28,820 nt of DNA from assembly GCF_033971905.1 (NCBI RefSeq), contig NZ_JALBUT010000011.1, positions 1-28,820 on the forward strand, given 5' to 3'. The stretch comes from Intestinicryptomonas porci (GTDB lineage: Bacteria > Verrucomicrobiota > Verrucomicrobiia > Opitutales > Intestinicryptomonadaceae). Each line of letters starts with the position of its first letter. Position 1 is the stretch's first letter. A program made the position numbers and the translations under genes. The notes below the pieces were generated by a model. The model had not been told where the DNA came from, did not search any database, and was given only the letters and a program-made list of their open reading frames with translations. Below, piece by piece: positions 15,359 to 23,603 of this stretch.

Positions 15359-16270
15359 TTACTTTTGAGGAGCGTCTTCAAGATTTACAAGCTTGCGCGA
15401 AGCGAGCCAGTTAAGCAAAAGTTCGTCCCAAGTGCGCATGGGCAAATGTTGTCTATCGCGCATTCCGTAGCCGTGCCCGCCCTCTTCGTAAAAGTGAGCC
15501 TCCACCTTCACCCCCGCCTTTTTCAGCGCCAGAAAATACGTAAGCCCGTCTTTCAAGTGCCCGTCGTCCATTGTTTGTGCGATGAAGCATGGCGGCGTTG
15601 TCTCCGCACTCACAGGGACATCTGGCTGCAAAACAAGCTCGTCATTGCCCGTGTAGGCGGGATATATCAAAATAAGGAAGTCGGGCTTTGAGGAAAACTT
15701 GTCGATAAAATCCTTATGAGGATAAATTTCGTCTTTGAAGTTTGAAGACGTGCGGCAAGTCAAATGCCCTCCCGCGCTAAACCCCGCCATTCCCAAGCGA
15801 GTCGGGTCGATGTTAAGCGACTTTGCGTGCGCCCTTACAAATCTTAACGCCCTCTGCGCGTCCTGATACGCTCCCTCGCGGTTTTGCGGAACGCGGTATT
15901 TCAAGACAAACGCACTCATTCCATATTTAACCAAAAGCTTGGCAAGCGCAGTGCCTTCCTTGCCGTAAGCCAAACCGCCGTACGCGCCCCCCGGCGCGAT
16001 AACAACCGCGGGCGTCGGGGTTTTAGATTCCGCCTTAAAGAAGCGGATATCCGGAATTGAAACATTGGTAATGCTCAAATCGTCTTTTTTGTCGTCGCCC
16101 CAAATTTTAATTGGAGCTTTCGCGCCGACACCCGGCATATCCCTGCCCTGCCAAAGTTTGAAAACCTTTGAGCCGTCTTTCAAAATTTCGCCTTTAAGCT
16201 TGTTTTCAGCCGCAAACAAGCAAAATATAGTTCCCATTAAAAAGGCAAAAAATGCAATGTATTTTTTCAT
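15359..16270 (-). CDS. Secreted alpha/beta-hydrolase, carbohydrate-esterase-like
   Basis: A 303-residue protein with a signal peptide (MKKYIAFFAFLMGTIFCLFA). It has the alpha/beta-hydrolase triad: Ser165 in GFSAGG (163-168), Asp235 or Asp236 in MDDGH, and His266 in GGHGYG. The oxyanion motif is APGGAYGG (92-99). It resembles the BD-FAE/acetyl-xylan-esterase-like family that removes acetyl or feruloyl groups from plant or host glycans; the exact substrate is inferred. The upstream TTG at 16291 would add seven residues before the natural signal peptide, so the ATG at 16270 is preferred. It faces away from the exporter and glycosidase genes. Confidence 0.85.
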   Translation of the reverse strand: MKKYIAFFAFLMGTIFCLFAAENKLKGEILKDGSKVFKLWQGRDMPGVGAKAPIKIWGDDKKDDLSITNVSIPDIRFFKAESKTPTPAVVIAPGGAYGGLAYGKEGTALAKLLVKYGMSAFVLKYRVPQNREGAYQDAQRALRFVRAHAKSLNIDPTRLGMAGFSAGGHLTCRTSSNFKDEIYPHKDFIDKFSSKPDFLILIYPAYTGNDELVLQPDVPVSAETTPPCFIAQTMDDGHLKDGLTYFLALKKAGVKVEAHFYEEGGHGYGMRDRQHLPMRTWDELLLNWLASRKLVNLEDAPQK

Positions 16271-16380
16271 ATTCGAGTTTTTTTTAATCAATACGAGAAT
16301 TGCGCATATTTAAAAATTATGCAAAGATTTTTTGAAAGAGTCTTGAAATTATGCGGCATTGCAAAAAAAATACTTTTCCC

Positions 16381-17010
16381 ATGAATTTATACATAAGCTT
16401 TTTTGCGGCAAGCCTCGCGCTTGCGATAATGCCCGGACCCGATAATTTGTTCGTGCTTGCCGAAAGCCTCGCAAAAGGCGCAAAACGAGGAATTTTGATA
16501 ACCGTCGGGCTATGCCTTGGCATTTGCATGCACACCGCGCTATGCGCAACGGGAATTTCGCTTGTCATATCGCAAACACCCTCGCTTTATGTGTGCCTGC
16601 AATTTTTGGGCGCGTGCTATCTGGCAATCCTCGCCTTCGAAGCATCAAGGGAAACGCCGAAAGCCGCCGAAGTCAAAACAGACACAAAAAGCGAAAATAT
16701 GCTCAAAACGCTTCTGAGGGGATTTTTGATGAATGCCTTAAATCCGAAAGTCGCCCTGTTTTTCCTCGCCCTTATGCCGCAATTCATAAGAGAGGGAGAT
16801 ATTTCAATTCCAGTGCAGTTCGTCATTTTGGGCGGAATATTCATGCTTTCGGTGCTGGTCGTTTTTAATGCAATATCTCTACTTGCCTCAAAGTTCGCAA
16901 ATCTAATAAAAAGCTTTAAATTTTTGCTCATAATGAAATGGGTTCGCGTGATACTTTTCTCGTCAATTTCATTCGCGATGCTTGTGGAGTCTGTTAAAAT
17001 AATTTCTTGA
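16381..17010 (+). CDS. LysE/RhtB-family amino-acid exporter
   Basis: A 209-residue, six-helix inner-membrane protein. The N terminus (SLALAIMPGPDNLFVLAESLAKGAKRG) carries the PGPDN motif of the family, followed by GLCLGICMHTALCATGIS, LQFLGACYLAILAFEA and GFLMNALNPKVALFFLALMPQF. All are family landmarks. The family exports amino acids or their analogues by proton antiport; the specific substrate is unknown. I chose the ATG at 16381 because it puts PGPDN at the usual distance from the start. The in-frame ATG at 16351 has a better upstream GAAAGAG and would add ten residues. The glycoside-hydrolase-like gene starts 16 bp downstream. Confidence 0.88.
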   Translation: MNLYISFFAASLALAIMPGPDNLFVLAESLAKGAKRGILITVGLCLGICMHTALCATGISLVISQTPSLYVCLQFLGACYLAILAFEASRETPKAAEVKTDTKSENMLKTLLRGFLMNALNPKVALFFLALMPQFIREGDISIPVQFVILGGIFMLSVLVVFNAISLLASKFANLIKSFKFLLIMKWVRVILFSSISFAMLVESVKIIS

Positions 17011-17026
17011 TTTACACAAAAATTTA

Positions 17027-19768
17027 ATGCTCTTTTTCATTTTTATGGGAACATTTGGAAAAATTATCAAACTATCGACATTATTTTTGTTTTCCGCAAC
17101 CTGTGCATTCGCATCGGCGGAATCAGACGAAGTTTTTTCCCGTCTTGAAAGGCAAAACATAACATGGACTCAGGCGGGAAAAACTTCCGCCGACTCGATG
17201 CCTGCCGGAAATGGAGATATAGGTTTAAACGCATGGGCGACGGAAAAAGGAGAAGTTTACTTTTACATTTCCAAAACCGACTCTTGGAGCGAAGACTTAA
17301 AAGGCTCAAATGGGCTTTTGAAAATCGCGAAAGTGAAAATCACGCTTAATCCCGAATTAAAGGGCAAGGCGCAGTTTTCGCAAACCCTGAGGCTGAAAGA
17401 GGGAGAAATCATCATAAAATACGCCTCGGGCAGAGAAAGCCGCATATTCAGAATTTACGCCGACGCAAACAATCCGCAAATCGTGGTTGACATATCTTCC
17501 GACAGGGCGGCGGCGGCAAAAGTCGAGCTTGAAAATCTGCGCCCCAACGCGCAGGGCATAATTTCTGCCGACAATGCCATGGAAGTTTCGGAAGACAAAA
17601 TCGCCCTCTGCCACTTCAACAAAATCCCCCAAAACGAGCATTTGCATAACCTCGCATTCGGCGCGGTTGCAGGCGGAGAAAATTTCAAGGCAGAAAGCCA
17701 AAATGTTTTGGTTTCAAAGAAACCGTCAAAAAACCAAAGCTTCACAATCTCGGTTTTGTCGGGAAAATTTGAAAATCCGCAAGCGTGGCACGACGAAGCC
17801 TTAAAACTTTCGCAAAAGCTGTCCGCAATAAAATCGGACAAGAGAATCGCAAAACACCGCGAATGGTGGAGCAACTTCTGGCTACGCAGCTACATATTTG
17901 CAGAAGGAGACCGGCAAGCAGAAAACATCACAAAAGGCTACACCCTGCAACGATACAAAACCGCCTGCGCGGGAAGAGGAAAAGCTCCCATAAAATTCAA
18001 CGGTTCAATTTTCACGACCGACCGCGAAAACTACCGCGACAAGCCAAGAGACGCCGACTACCGCACTTGGGGCGGGCAGTACTGGTTTCAAAACACCCGC
18101 CCAATGTACTGGGCGCGGCTCATGGCAGGAGATTTCGACATGATGAAGCCGCTCTTTGAAATGTACTTCAACCAGCTTCCACTAAATGAAAAGCTTACAA
18201 AAGAATTTTACGGGCACGGCGGCGCATACTTTGCCGAAACCGCGCCATGCTACGGTGGGTTCGACAGAGTCGCCGCAACCGATAGCCCCGAACACTGGAC
18301 GGCCCACTACTATCTGCCAATCATAGAGCTTTCAATGATGGCTTTCGACTATTACGAATATACCCAAGACGAAGATTTTGCGAAGGAAAGAATTGTGCCG
18401 ATGCTCGCCAAGGGCGTGCAATTCTATTTGGAACACTTCCCGCGGGACAAAGACGGCAAGATTTTCATGTCGCCATGCAATTCGCTCGAACAATATTGGA
18501 AAGTCCAAAATCCGCTTCCTGACATCGTAGGTCTTGGCGTTGTTTTAAAAAGGGCACTTGCGTTAAGCCCGAAAATCCTGCCGTCAAATGAACGCAAACT
18601 TTTTGAAAATACGCTAAAAATTCTTCCCCCGATTCCAACCGCAATCAGAAACGGCAAAAAAGTCCTGCTTCCCTATTCGGGAGAACAGACTGCCAAGCCG
18701 CGTAACATGGAAAATCCTGAACTTTACTCGATTTATCCGTTCCGTCTTTACGGATTGGGCAAGCCAAACTACGAGCTTGCGCTCTATTCGTTCAAATGGC
18801 GAAAATTCAAGCACGCGGGATGCTGGTTCCAAGACGGCGTGCAAGCCGCAATGCTTGGTCTTGCGGAAGACGCAAAATTCTACGCAGATTTCTGCTTCAA
18901 CCCGAACGCAAAAGAGCCCGACCTGAAATTCTACGCATTCTGGCGCAACGCAAACGACTACTCTCCCGACGAAGACAACGGCGGAAACGGAGAGCATATA
19001 TTGCAAAGAATGATTATGTACCCCGAAGGCAAAAGGCTAATGCTTGCCCCTGCAATTCCTGAAAACTGGAGCGGCATTTTCAAGCTCGCCGCTCCCTATA
19101 AAACAACGGTGTCTGGCTCTTTCAAAAACGGAAAAATAACGCAGGTTAAAACTTTTCCAGAAAAGCGAAAAGCCGACATCATCGACGCCATAAAAATAAA
19201 GTCGGAACTTAAAAAGAGCGCGCCAATCGCAAAAAATCTGACGGACGCAAAGTTTGAAGCAATAAAAAGCGAAAGCCAAAAAGCTCTCTCAAGAACGATT
19301 AAGGCAGGCGCAAACGAATTCGCCCTCGACAGCGAAATACGCCAATCTGAAATCGGGGCTTTCGACCAAAATCCCGCCACAAAGCATATGAACGCAGGGC
19401 AGGACAAGGACGGCTTTAACCCCAAAGGCGTGAATACGGGCATTATCGCAAGATTTGCATCGCCTGAAAGAATAAACGCAATACGCTTTATCACAGCCGA
19501 AGACCGCCCCGAAAGAGACCCGATGAAAATCACTGTTGAAGCGTCAAATTCCCCGCATTCGGAAGAGGCGGGATTTAAGAGCTGGGCGCTCCTTTACGAA
19601 GGCGAAAGCGGCGTTTTAGAAGACGCCCCGCGAAACTCCGAAGGCTTGGCGGCGACATTTAAAAATTCAAAACCGTACAAATACTACCGAATATTGATAA
19701 CACAAGTAAAAAGCGGTTCCGCAGACGGAGTGCAATATGCGGAAATGATTTTGGGCGAAACCAAATAG
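17027..19768 (+). CDS. Secreted DUF5703 / GH95-like glycoside hydrolase with discoidin-like C terminus
   Basis: A 913-residue exported protein. After a signal peptide (to about residue 32) comes a beta-rich DUF5703-type N domain (NITWTQAGKTSADSMPAGNGDIGLN...). A large (alpha/alpha)6-type catalytic region follows with FNGSIFTTD, DADYRTWGGQYWFQNTRPMY and DSPEHWTAHYY, typical of GH95/GH65-like enzymes. The last ~150 residues (from about 760) resemble an F5/8 type C carbohydrate-binding fold (RINAIRFITAEDRPERDPMKITVEAS). Substrate and catalytic acid are not certain. ATGs at 17027 and 17045 are both possible starts; neither has a clear ribosome-binding site. With the esterase it suggests glycan degradation. 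Confidence 0.82.
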   Translation: MLFFIFMGTFGKIIKLSTLFLFSATCAFASAESDEVFSRLERQNITWTQAGKTSADSMPAGNGDIGLNAWATEKGEVYFYISKTDSWSEDLKGSNGLLKIAKVKITLNPELKGKAQFSQTLRLKEGEIIIKYASGRESRIFRIYADANNPQIVVDISSDRAAAAKVELENLRPNAQGIISADNAMEVSEDKIALCHFNKIPQNEHLHNLAFGAVAGGENFKAESQNVLVSKKPSKNQSFTISVLSGKFENPQAWHDEALKLSQKLSAIKSDKRIAKHREWWSNFWLRSYIFAEGDRQAENITKGYTLQRYKTACAGRGKAPIKFNGSIFTTDRENYRDKPRDADYRTWGGQYWFQNTRPMYWARLMAGDFDMMKPLFEMYFNQLPLNEKLTKEFYGHGGAYFAETAPCYGGFDRVAATDSPEHWTAHYYLPIIELSMMAFDYYEYTQDEDFAKERIVPMLAKGVQFYLEHFPRDKDGKIFMSPCNSLEQYWKVQNPLPDIVGLGVVLKRALALSPKILPSNERKLFENTLKILPPIPTAIRNGKKVLLPYSGEQTAKPRNMENPELYSIYPFRLYGLGKPNYELALYSFKWRKFKHAGCWFQDGVQAAMLGLAEDAKFYADFCFNPNAKEPDLKFYAFWRNANDYSPDEDNGGNGEHILQRMIMYPEGKRLMLAPAIPENWSGIFKLAAPYKTTVSGSFKNGKITQVKTFPEKRKADIIDAIKIKSELKKSAPIAKNLTDAKFEAIKSESQKALSRTIKAGANEFALDSEIRQSEIGAFDQNPATKHMNAGQDKDGFNPKGVNTGIIARFASPERINAIRFITAEDRPERDPMKITVEASNSPHSEEAGFKSWALLYEGESGVLEDAPRNSEGLAATFKNSKPYKYYRILITQVKSGSADGVQYAEMILGETK

Positions 19769-19846
19769 CCCAAAAAAATTATATTTTTTTATCATATGTG
19801 GGAGATAAAAATTTTCCATGCGAATAAATTAAAACAGAATATTTTT

Positions 19847-19860
19847 CTAAAACGTTTTAG
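19847..19860. promoter_or_regulatory. Perfect 14-bp palindrome, LacI-type operator candidate
   Basis: CTAAAACGTTTTAG is a perfect palindrome with a central CG, the form of many LacI/GalR operators. It lies 47 bp upstream of the first zinc-ribbon gene and 78 bp after the glycosidase stop. No regulator gene is in the window. Confidence 0.45.
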
Positions 19861-19907
19861 GGGATTCATACATCACCAAAAATAACAGCATCAATAAAAG
19901 GAATTAT

Positions 19908-20249
19908 ATGTATTGCACAAAATGCGGGACAGAGTTGCCCAATGATAGTAAAGTTTGTTTTCGTTGCGGAACACAACTTTCCCAGGAAATAGATATAGAA
20001 GATTCAAGCGGTACTCATCTTTTGATACCGATAAACACATCAATTTATTGCATTATTGCAGGCTATTTGGGATTATTTTCCGTTCTGCTTATTTTTGCCC
20101 CGCTTGCTATTTTGTTTGGAATTTTGGGTATAAGGGATGCAAAAAAGAAAAAAATACACGGAACAGGAAGAGCCTATTTTGCTTTAATTATGGGCGTTAC
20201 TTTTACAATTATTTTTCTGACACTCATCATTTCAGGAATATTTTCATAA
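19908..20249 (+). CDS. Zinc-ribbon + DUF4190-like membrane protein
   Basis: A 113-residue protein. The N terminus is a zinc ribbon (Cys3, Cys6, Cys17, Cys20 in MYCTKCG...VCFRCG) that should lie in the cytosol. A linker leads to two membrane helices (about 43-75 and 88-112) of DUF4190 type, including the loop GILGIRDAKKKKIHGTGRAY. AAAGGA lies 5-6 bases before the ATG. It is first in a cluster of three paralogous zinc-ribbon proteins. The DNA is clearly more AT-rich than the upstream glycosidase gene. The role is unknown. Confidence 0.82.
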   Translation: MYCTKCGTELPNDSKVCFRCGTQLSQEIDIEDSSGTHLLIPINTSIYCIIAGYLGLFSVLLIFAPLAILFGILGIRDAKKKKIHGTGRAYFALIMGVTFTIIFLTLIISGIFS

Positions 20250-20359
20250 ATAAAAAATCAAGTTAATACCGATTCGAGCCCGATTATTTTTTGTTTATGA
20301 AAAATAATTTGAAAATTTTTATTCAATAGTTTTTTTTAATTGTAATACAAGCCTTATTA

Positions 20360-20365
20360 TATAAT
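20360..20365 (+). promoter_or_regulatory. -10 element placing the next gene near-leaderless
   Basis: A perfect TATAAT ends nine bases before the ATG at 20375. Transcription would begin about three bases before the start codon. The -35 region (TAATTG, TTGTAA) is weak. The 125-bp gap 20250-20374 shows no terminator or other feature. Confidence 0.45.
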
Positions 20366-20374
20366 CTAAAAATT

Positions 20375-20668
20375 ATGTATTGTAAAAATTGCGGAGCACA
20401 AATTCTTGAAGATGCTGATGTATGTGTTAATTGCGGAAAATTAGTAAAGCAAACAAACTTGTGCGAAAATTCAAATAAAGAAACAAATTATATTCTGTTT
20501 GCCATTCTATTTGGATGCTTTGGAGTGCATAATTTTTATATTGGTAAAACAAAAAGAGCCACAATTCAGCTTTTGTTGACATTGTGTTCTTGTTTTATTT
20601 TGTCCATACCTGTTTCCATTTGGGCAATGGTAGAAGCATTTAACTACGAAGAAGAAATTAATAAATAA
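20375..20668 (+). CDS. Zinc-ribbon + TM2-domain membrane protein
   Basis: A 97-residue protein. The zinc ribbon has Cys3, Cys6, Cys17 and Cys20 (MYCKNCG...VCVNCG), the same positions as its neighbours. A TM2 domain follows: helix, then GCFGVHNFYIGKTKRATIQL (the G-x-x-G-x-H-x-FYxG signature), then a second helix and the end SIWAMVEAF. TM2 proteins are small, two-helix membrane proteins of unknown biochemical role in bacteria. It has no ribosome-binding site, and its own -10 box is immediately upstream. The stop is ten bases before the next gene. Confidence 0.88.
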   Translation: MYCKNCGAQILEDADVCVNCGKLVKQTNLCENSNKETNYILFAILFGCFGVHNFYIGKTKRATIQLLLTLCSCFILSIPVSIWAMVEAFNYEEEINK

Positions 20669-20678
20669 AAGGATAAAA

Positions 20679-21008
20679 ATGTATTGCAAATACTGCGGAA
20701 CGGAACTACCAGAAAATGCCGACGTATGTGTAAAGTGCGGCAAACTGGTTTCAAAAGTATCAAAAGAAAAGATTAATAACAATTTGGTTTTAGCCATAAT
20801 TACAACTATTTGTTGTTGCCTGCCATTTGGCATTGCTGCAATAGTCTACTCTTCAAAAGTAAACACTTTTCTTGCATGCGGAAATATTGAAGCCGCAAAA
20901 GAGGCAGCCAATACATCAAAGAAATGGTCACTTTGGGGAATTGGTCTCGGAATTATTTTTACTTTCTTTTACATACTTCTTGGTGCTTTGGCGGACGCCG
21001 CAAAGTAG
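20679..21008 (+). CDS. Zinc-ribbon + CD225/dispanin membrane protein
   Basis: A 109-residue protein. The zinc ribbon is almost identical to the two before it (MYCKYCGTELPENADVCVKC). The membrane part is a CD225/dispanin domain: helix AIITTICCCLPFGIAAIVYSS, the loop KVNTFLACGNIEAAKEAANTS with the typical AxxAS pattern, and a second helix. CD225 is the domain of the animal IFITM proteins; bacterial members have no settled function. AAGGA lies six bases before the ATG. It is followed eight bases later by the DUF2752 gene. Confidence 0.9.
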   Translation: MYCKYCGTELPENADVCVKCGKLVSKVSKEKINNNLVLAIITTICCCLPFGIAAIVYSSKVNTFLACGNIEAAKEAANTSKKWSLWGIGLGIIFTFFYILLGALADAAK

Positions 21009-21016
21009 AGGAATAA

Positions 21017-21388
21017 ATGCAAAGTTTTAAATGGAGAATAGGGATTCTTGTTTTAGGAATCTTGTGGTGTATTGCCGTTTATTTTGGGAATCCTAACAAT
21101 CCCAATTCCCTATTGCCCGCCTGCCCCACTTATAAATTCTTGGGAATTTACTGTGCAGGATGCGGTTCTACAAGGGCATTATACGCCCTGCTCCATTTGG
21201 ATTTTGCAATGGCTATCAGACAAAATGTATTTTTTGTATGTCTAATTCCATTTATTGTGATGGGTATATTTTACCCTAAAACCACATCAGTAAAATACGT
21301 TCCGCTAACAATATTGATTGCAATGATTGTATATATTATTCTTCGGAATATGGATTATTTTTATTTCTTAGCCCCAATAAAGTCTTAA
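21017..21388 (+). CDS. DUF2752 membrane protein
   Basis: A 123-residue protein with about three to four helices. The family signature is clear: CPTYKFLGIYCAGCGSTRAL followed by DFAMAIRQNVFF (CP...G..C.GCG.TRA...A...N). The function of DUF2752 is unknown. AGAGGA stands five bases before the ATG, and the gap to the CD225 gene is eight bases, so they share a transcript. It ends 90 bp before the convergent thioesterase gene. That gap holds no convincing terminator. Confidence 0.88.
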   Translation: MQSFKWRIGILVLGILWCIAVYFGNPNNPNSLLPACPTYKFLGIYCAGCGSTRALYALLHLDFAMAIRQNVFFVCLIPFIVMGIFYPKTTSVKYVPLTILIAMIVYIILRNMDYFYFLAPIKS

Positions 21389-21478
21389 TGACAAGCGCGT
21401 AACAATATCACTCAATTTATAAACGATAATAAAGAAGAAGATATTTAAGAAGAAAATCAACGTTTCTCTACTCTTTTT

Positions 21479-21871
21479 TTACCTGCTTTTCAAAACAGGT
21501 TTATAAATTGCGCGGCTATGGAATATGCAAAACAAGGTTTTTCTGTCCGCGTCAAAAACTTTTGTCTCGTAATAGCCGCTCTTGTTTGTGCCGGCAAGCA
21601 TATTGCAAACTGCAACCAGTTTGGTATGCGGCGGAACGGGATTTACATATTCTATCGCACCGCTTGAACTTATGGCAACCCTTTCGTCCGTATTCGCGGC
21701 AAGTGCCAGTGCGTAGTCGCTCATAGTAAACAAAAAGCCCCCGTGGGCAATATCGACTCCGTTTAAGAAATCGTCTTTAACAAAAGCTTCAACTTCTGCA
21801 AAATCCTTGCGTTGGACAAGGGTTTTAAAGCGCAGAGTTTTTGCGAACCTGTCGTTTTCCGTGCTCGGCAT
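21479..21871 (-). CDS. PaaI-type hotdog acyl-CoA thioesterase
   Basis: A 130-residue single hotdog domain. The catalytic region is GVDIAHGGFLFTMSDYALALAAN: His43-Gly44-Gly45 and Asp52 are the residues expected in PaaI-like enzymes, which hydrolyse aryl-acetyl-CoA esters such as (hydroxy)phenylacetyl-CoA. It is the last gene of the ior-paaK operon, three bases after the ACT gene. It probably releases free aryl-acetates from the CoA esters made by the operon or protects CoA. The family is clear; the exact substrate is inferred from context. Confidence 0.88.
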   Translation of the reverse strand: MPSTENDRFAKTLRFKTLVQRKDFAEVEAFVKDDFLNGVDIAHGGFLFTMSDYALALAANTDERVAISSSGAIEYVNPVPPHTKLVAVCNMLAGTNKSGYYETKVFDADRKTLFCIFHSRAIYKPVLKSR

Positions 21872-21874
21872 AGC

Positions 21875-22261
21875 TTAGTCCAAAATTTTTTCTGCGGCGT
21901 CTATGTCTTTAAATGACATAAGCATCAGCGGTTTTTGCGACAAAGGCTTTGTCATGGCATACATATATTCCAAATTTACTCCTGCATCCTTCGTCTTTTT
22001 CAAAAGTTCGTAAAGTGCTCCGGGCTTGTCGCCCACTTCAACTGCAAGAACATCGACAAGCTTGCATGAAAAGCCCCCGTCCTGCAAAACCTTGCAAGCG
22101 TCTTTGGGCTTATCGACAATCATTCGCACAATGCCGTAGTCTCCGCTTTCCAAAATGGTTATGGTATTGATATTTACGGAAGCGTCCGCAAGCAGTTTTG
22201 TCATGCTTTCAAGCCTGCCCAAAGAGTTGGACAGAAAAACCGATAATTGCGTCATTCTCAT
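21875..22261 (-). CDS. Tandem ACT-domain protein
   Basis: A 128-residue protein made of two ACT domains: LSVFLSNSLGRLESMTKLLADASVNI (1) and VLAVEVGDKPGALYELLKKTKDAGVNL (2). The second carries the typical G-x-P/KPGAL ligand loop. ACT pairs bind amino acids and regulate enzymes. Similar stand-alone proteins often accompany phenylacetate-CoA ligase and ior genes, so sensing an aromatic amino acid is a reasonable inference. The ATG overlaps the paaK stop by four bases (ATGA). MRM at the N terminus leaves a second possible Met two codons later. Confidence 0.92.
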   Translation of the reverse strand: MRMTQLSVFLSNSLGRLESMTKLLADASVNINTITILESGDYGIVRMIVDKPKDACKVLQDGGFSCKLVDVLAVEVGDKPGALYELLKKTKDAGVNLEYMYAMTKPLSQKPLMLMSFKDIDAAEKILD

Positions 22262-23598
22262 TTTGAATCCTTTGGTCTGTTGTCGTAAACTCTCTTGATT
22301 TTACCCTCGGAGCGCGGAATTGAATTGGGTTCGACTATCGCAACTTCCACGCGGATATTTATTATATTCATTATGGAGGCTTGAATTTTTTTGCGGATTG
22401 CCTCTATTTGCGCGATACTGTCGCCATAGAATTTGTCTTGAATTTCAACTTCCACGGTCAATGACTCCATATCGTTTTTCATTTCCCTTATTATTCGGAA
22501 ATTAGGAGTTGCCTCTTCCACCCTTCCGATGCCGATTTCAATTTGCGACGGGAACACGTTTACGCCCCTTATTATGAGCATGTCGTCGCTTCTTTTTGAA
22601 ATGCGGGCTATGCGCCTGATGGTTCTGCCGCAGGAGCATGGCTCGGCGATGATTGAAGTTATGTCGTGCGTGCGGTAGCGCAAAACGGGCATTGCCCTTT
22701 TCGTGAGAGTTGAAAGCACCAATTCTCCCTCTTCTCCGTCGGGCATCACTTCCCCCGTTTCGGGATCGACGATTTCGGGATAAAAATTATCTTCCAAAAT
22801 ATGTATGCCGCCGCCCGCTTCGCATTCTCCGCCGACCCCCGGACCGACTATTTCGGAAAGTCCGTAAATATCGCAAAACTTCACGTTTGTATTTTCGGCA
22901 ATGAAAGCCCTCATGCTGTCAGACGAAGGCTCCCCGCCGAAGACTCCTATGCGCAAAGGAAGTTTTTTGAAGTCAATTCCGCGCTTTTTACCTTCTTCCA
23001 CAAGATGCATGAAATAGCTCGGTGTTGACGCAAAAACAGTCGTTCCCAAATCTTTCATTAGCATTAGTTGGCGTTCGGTGTTGCCGCCGGAAGCGGGAAT
23101 GACCGTACACCCCAGAGCCTGCGAACCCGAATGCAGACCCATGCCGCCTGTAAACAAGCCGTAGCCGTAGCAATTCTGCACGATGTCGGAACTCGTGACC
23201 CCGTACATTTTTAAGCACCTGATTATTGAAGAATCCCAAACGCGCAAATCTTCGTCGGTATAAGCCACGACAATAGGCTTGCCCGTCGTGCCGCTCGATG
23301 CGTGCAGACGGACGATTTCCTTTTTCTCGACAGCAAAAAGCCCGTCGGGATAAGTGTCGCGCAAGTCCGTTTTCTGCATAAAAGGCAGTTTTGAGATGTC
23401 GTCTATTGAATTTATATCGGAGGGCTTTACGCCTTTTTCGTCCATTCTCGCCCTGTAAAGAGGCACTTTCGCATAAGAAAGCGCAACAATCTCTTTTAAA
23501 CGCTGGGTTTGCAACGCGCGCATTTTGTCGCGCGGCAGAAAATCAAGCGCGGAAAAAGGATGAAATTGACCGTGAATATCGTTCCAAATCTGTTTCAT
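22258..23598 (-). CDS. paaK: Phenylacetate-CoA ligase-like aryl-CoA ligase
   Basis: A 446-residue adenylate-forming enzyme of the PaaK branch (length usual for the family). The ATP-binding loop is HASSGTTGKP (99-108). Further landmarks are CYGYGLFTGGMGLHSG, FGGEPSS, DIYGLSEIVGPGVGGEC and the C-terminal AMP_ligase domain RGVNVFPSQIE. It joins arylacetates to CoA with ATP. In this operon it connects to indolepyruvate oxidoreductase, as in many anaerobes. The symbol denotes the family, since phenylacetate, indoleacetate and hydroxyphenylacetate cannot be distinguished. It starts five bases after iorB. Confidence 0.93.
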   Translation of the reverse strand: MKQIWNDIHGQFHPFSALDFLPRDKMRALQTQRLKEIVALSYAKVPLYRARMDEKGVKPSDINSIDDISKLPFMQKTDLRDTYPDGLFAVEKKEIVRLHASSGTTGKPIVVAYTDEDLRVWDSSIIRCLKMYGVTSSDIVQNCYGYGLFTGGMGLHSGSQALGCTVIPASGGNTERQLMLMKDLGTTVFASTPSYFMHLVEEGKKRGIDFKKLPLRIGVFGGEPSSDSMRAFIAENTNVKFCDIYGLSEIVGPGVGGECEAGGGIHILEDNFYPEIVDPETGEVMPDGEEGELVLSTLTKRAMPVLRYRTHDITSIIAEPCSCGRTIRRIARISKRSDDMLIIRGVNVFPSQIEIGIGRVEEATPNFRIIREMKNDMESLTVEVEIQDKFYGDSIAQIEAIRKKIQASIMNIINIRVEVAIVEPNSIPRSEGKIKRVYDNRPKDSK

Positions 23599-23603
23599 GG
23601 CTA

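Noticed and set aside
21481..21500. Hairpin at the 3' end of the thioesterase gene as a terminator
   Set aside because: The stem ACCTG/CAGGT is short and lies within the coding end, and neither strand has a U-run directly after it.
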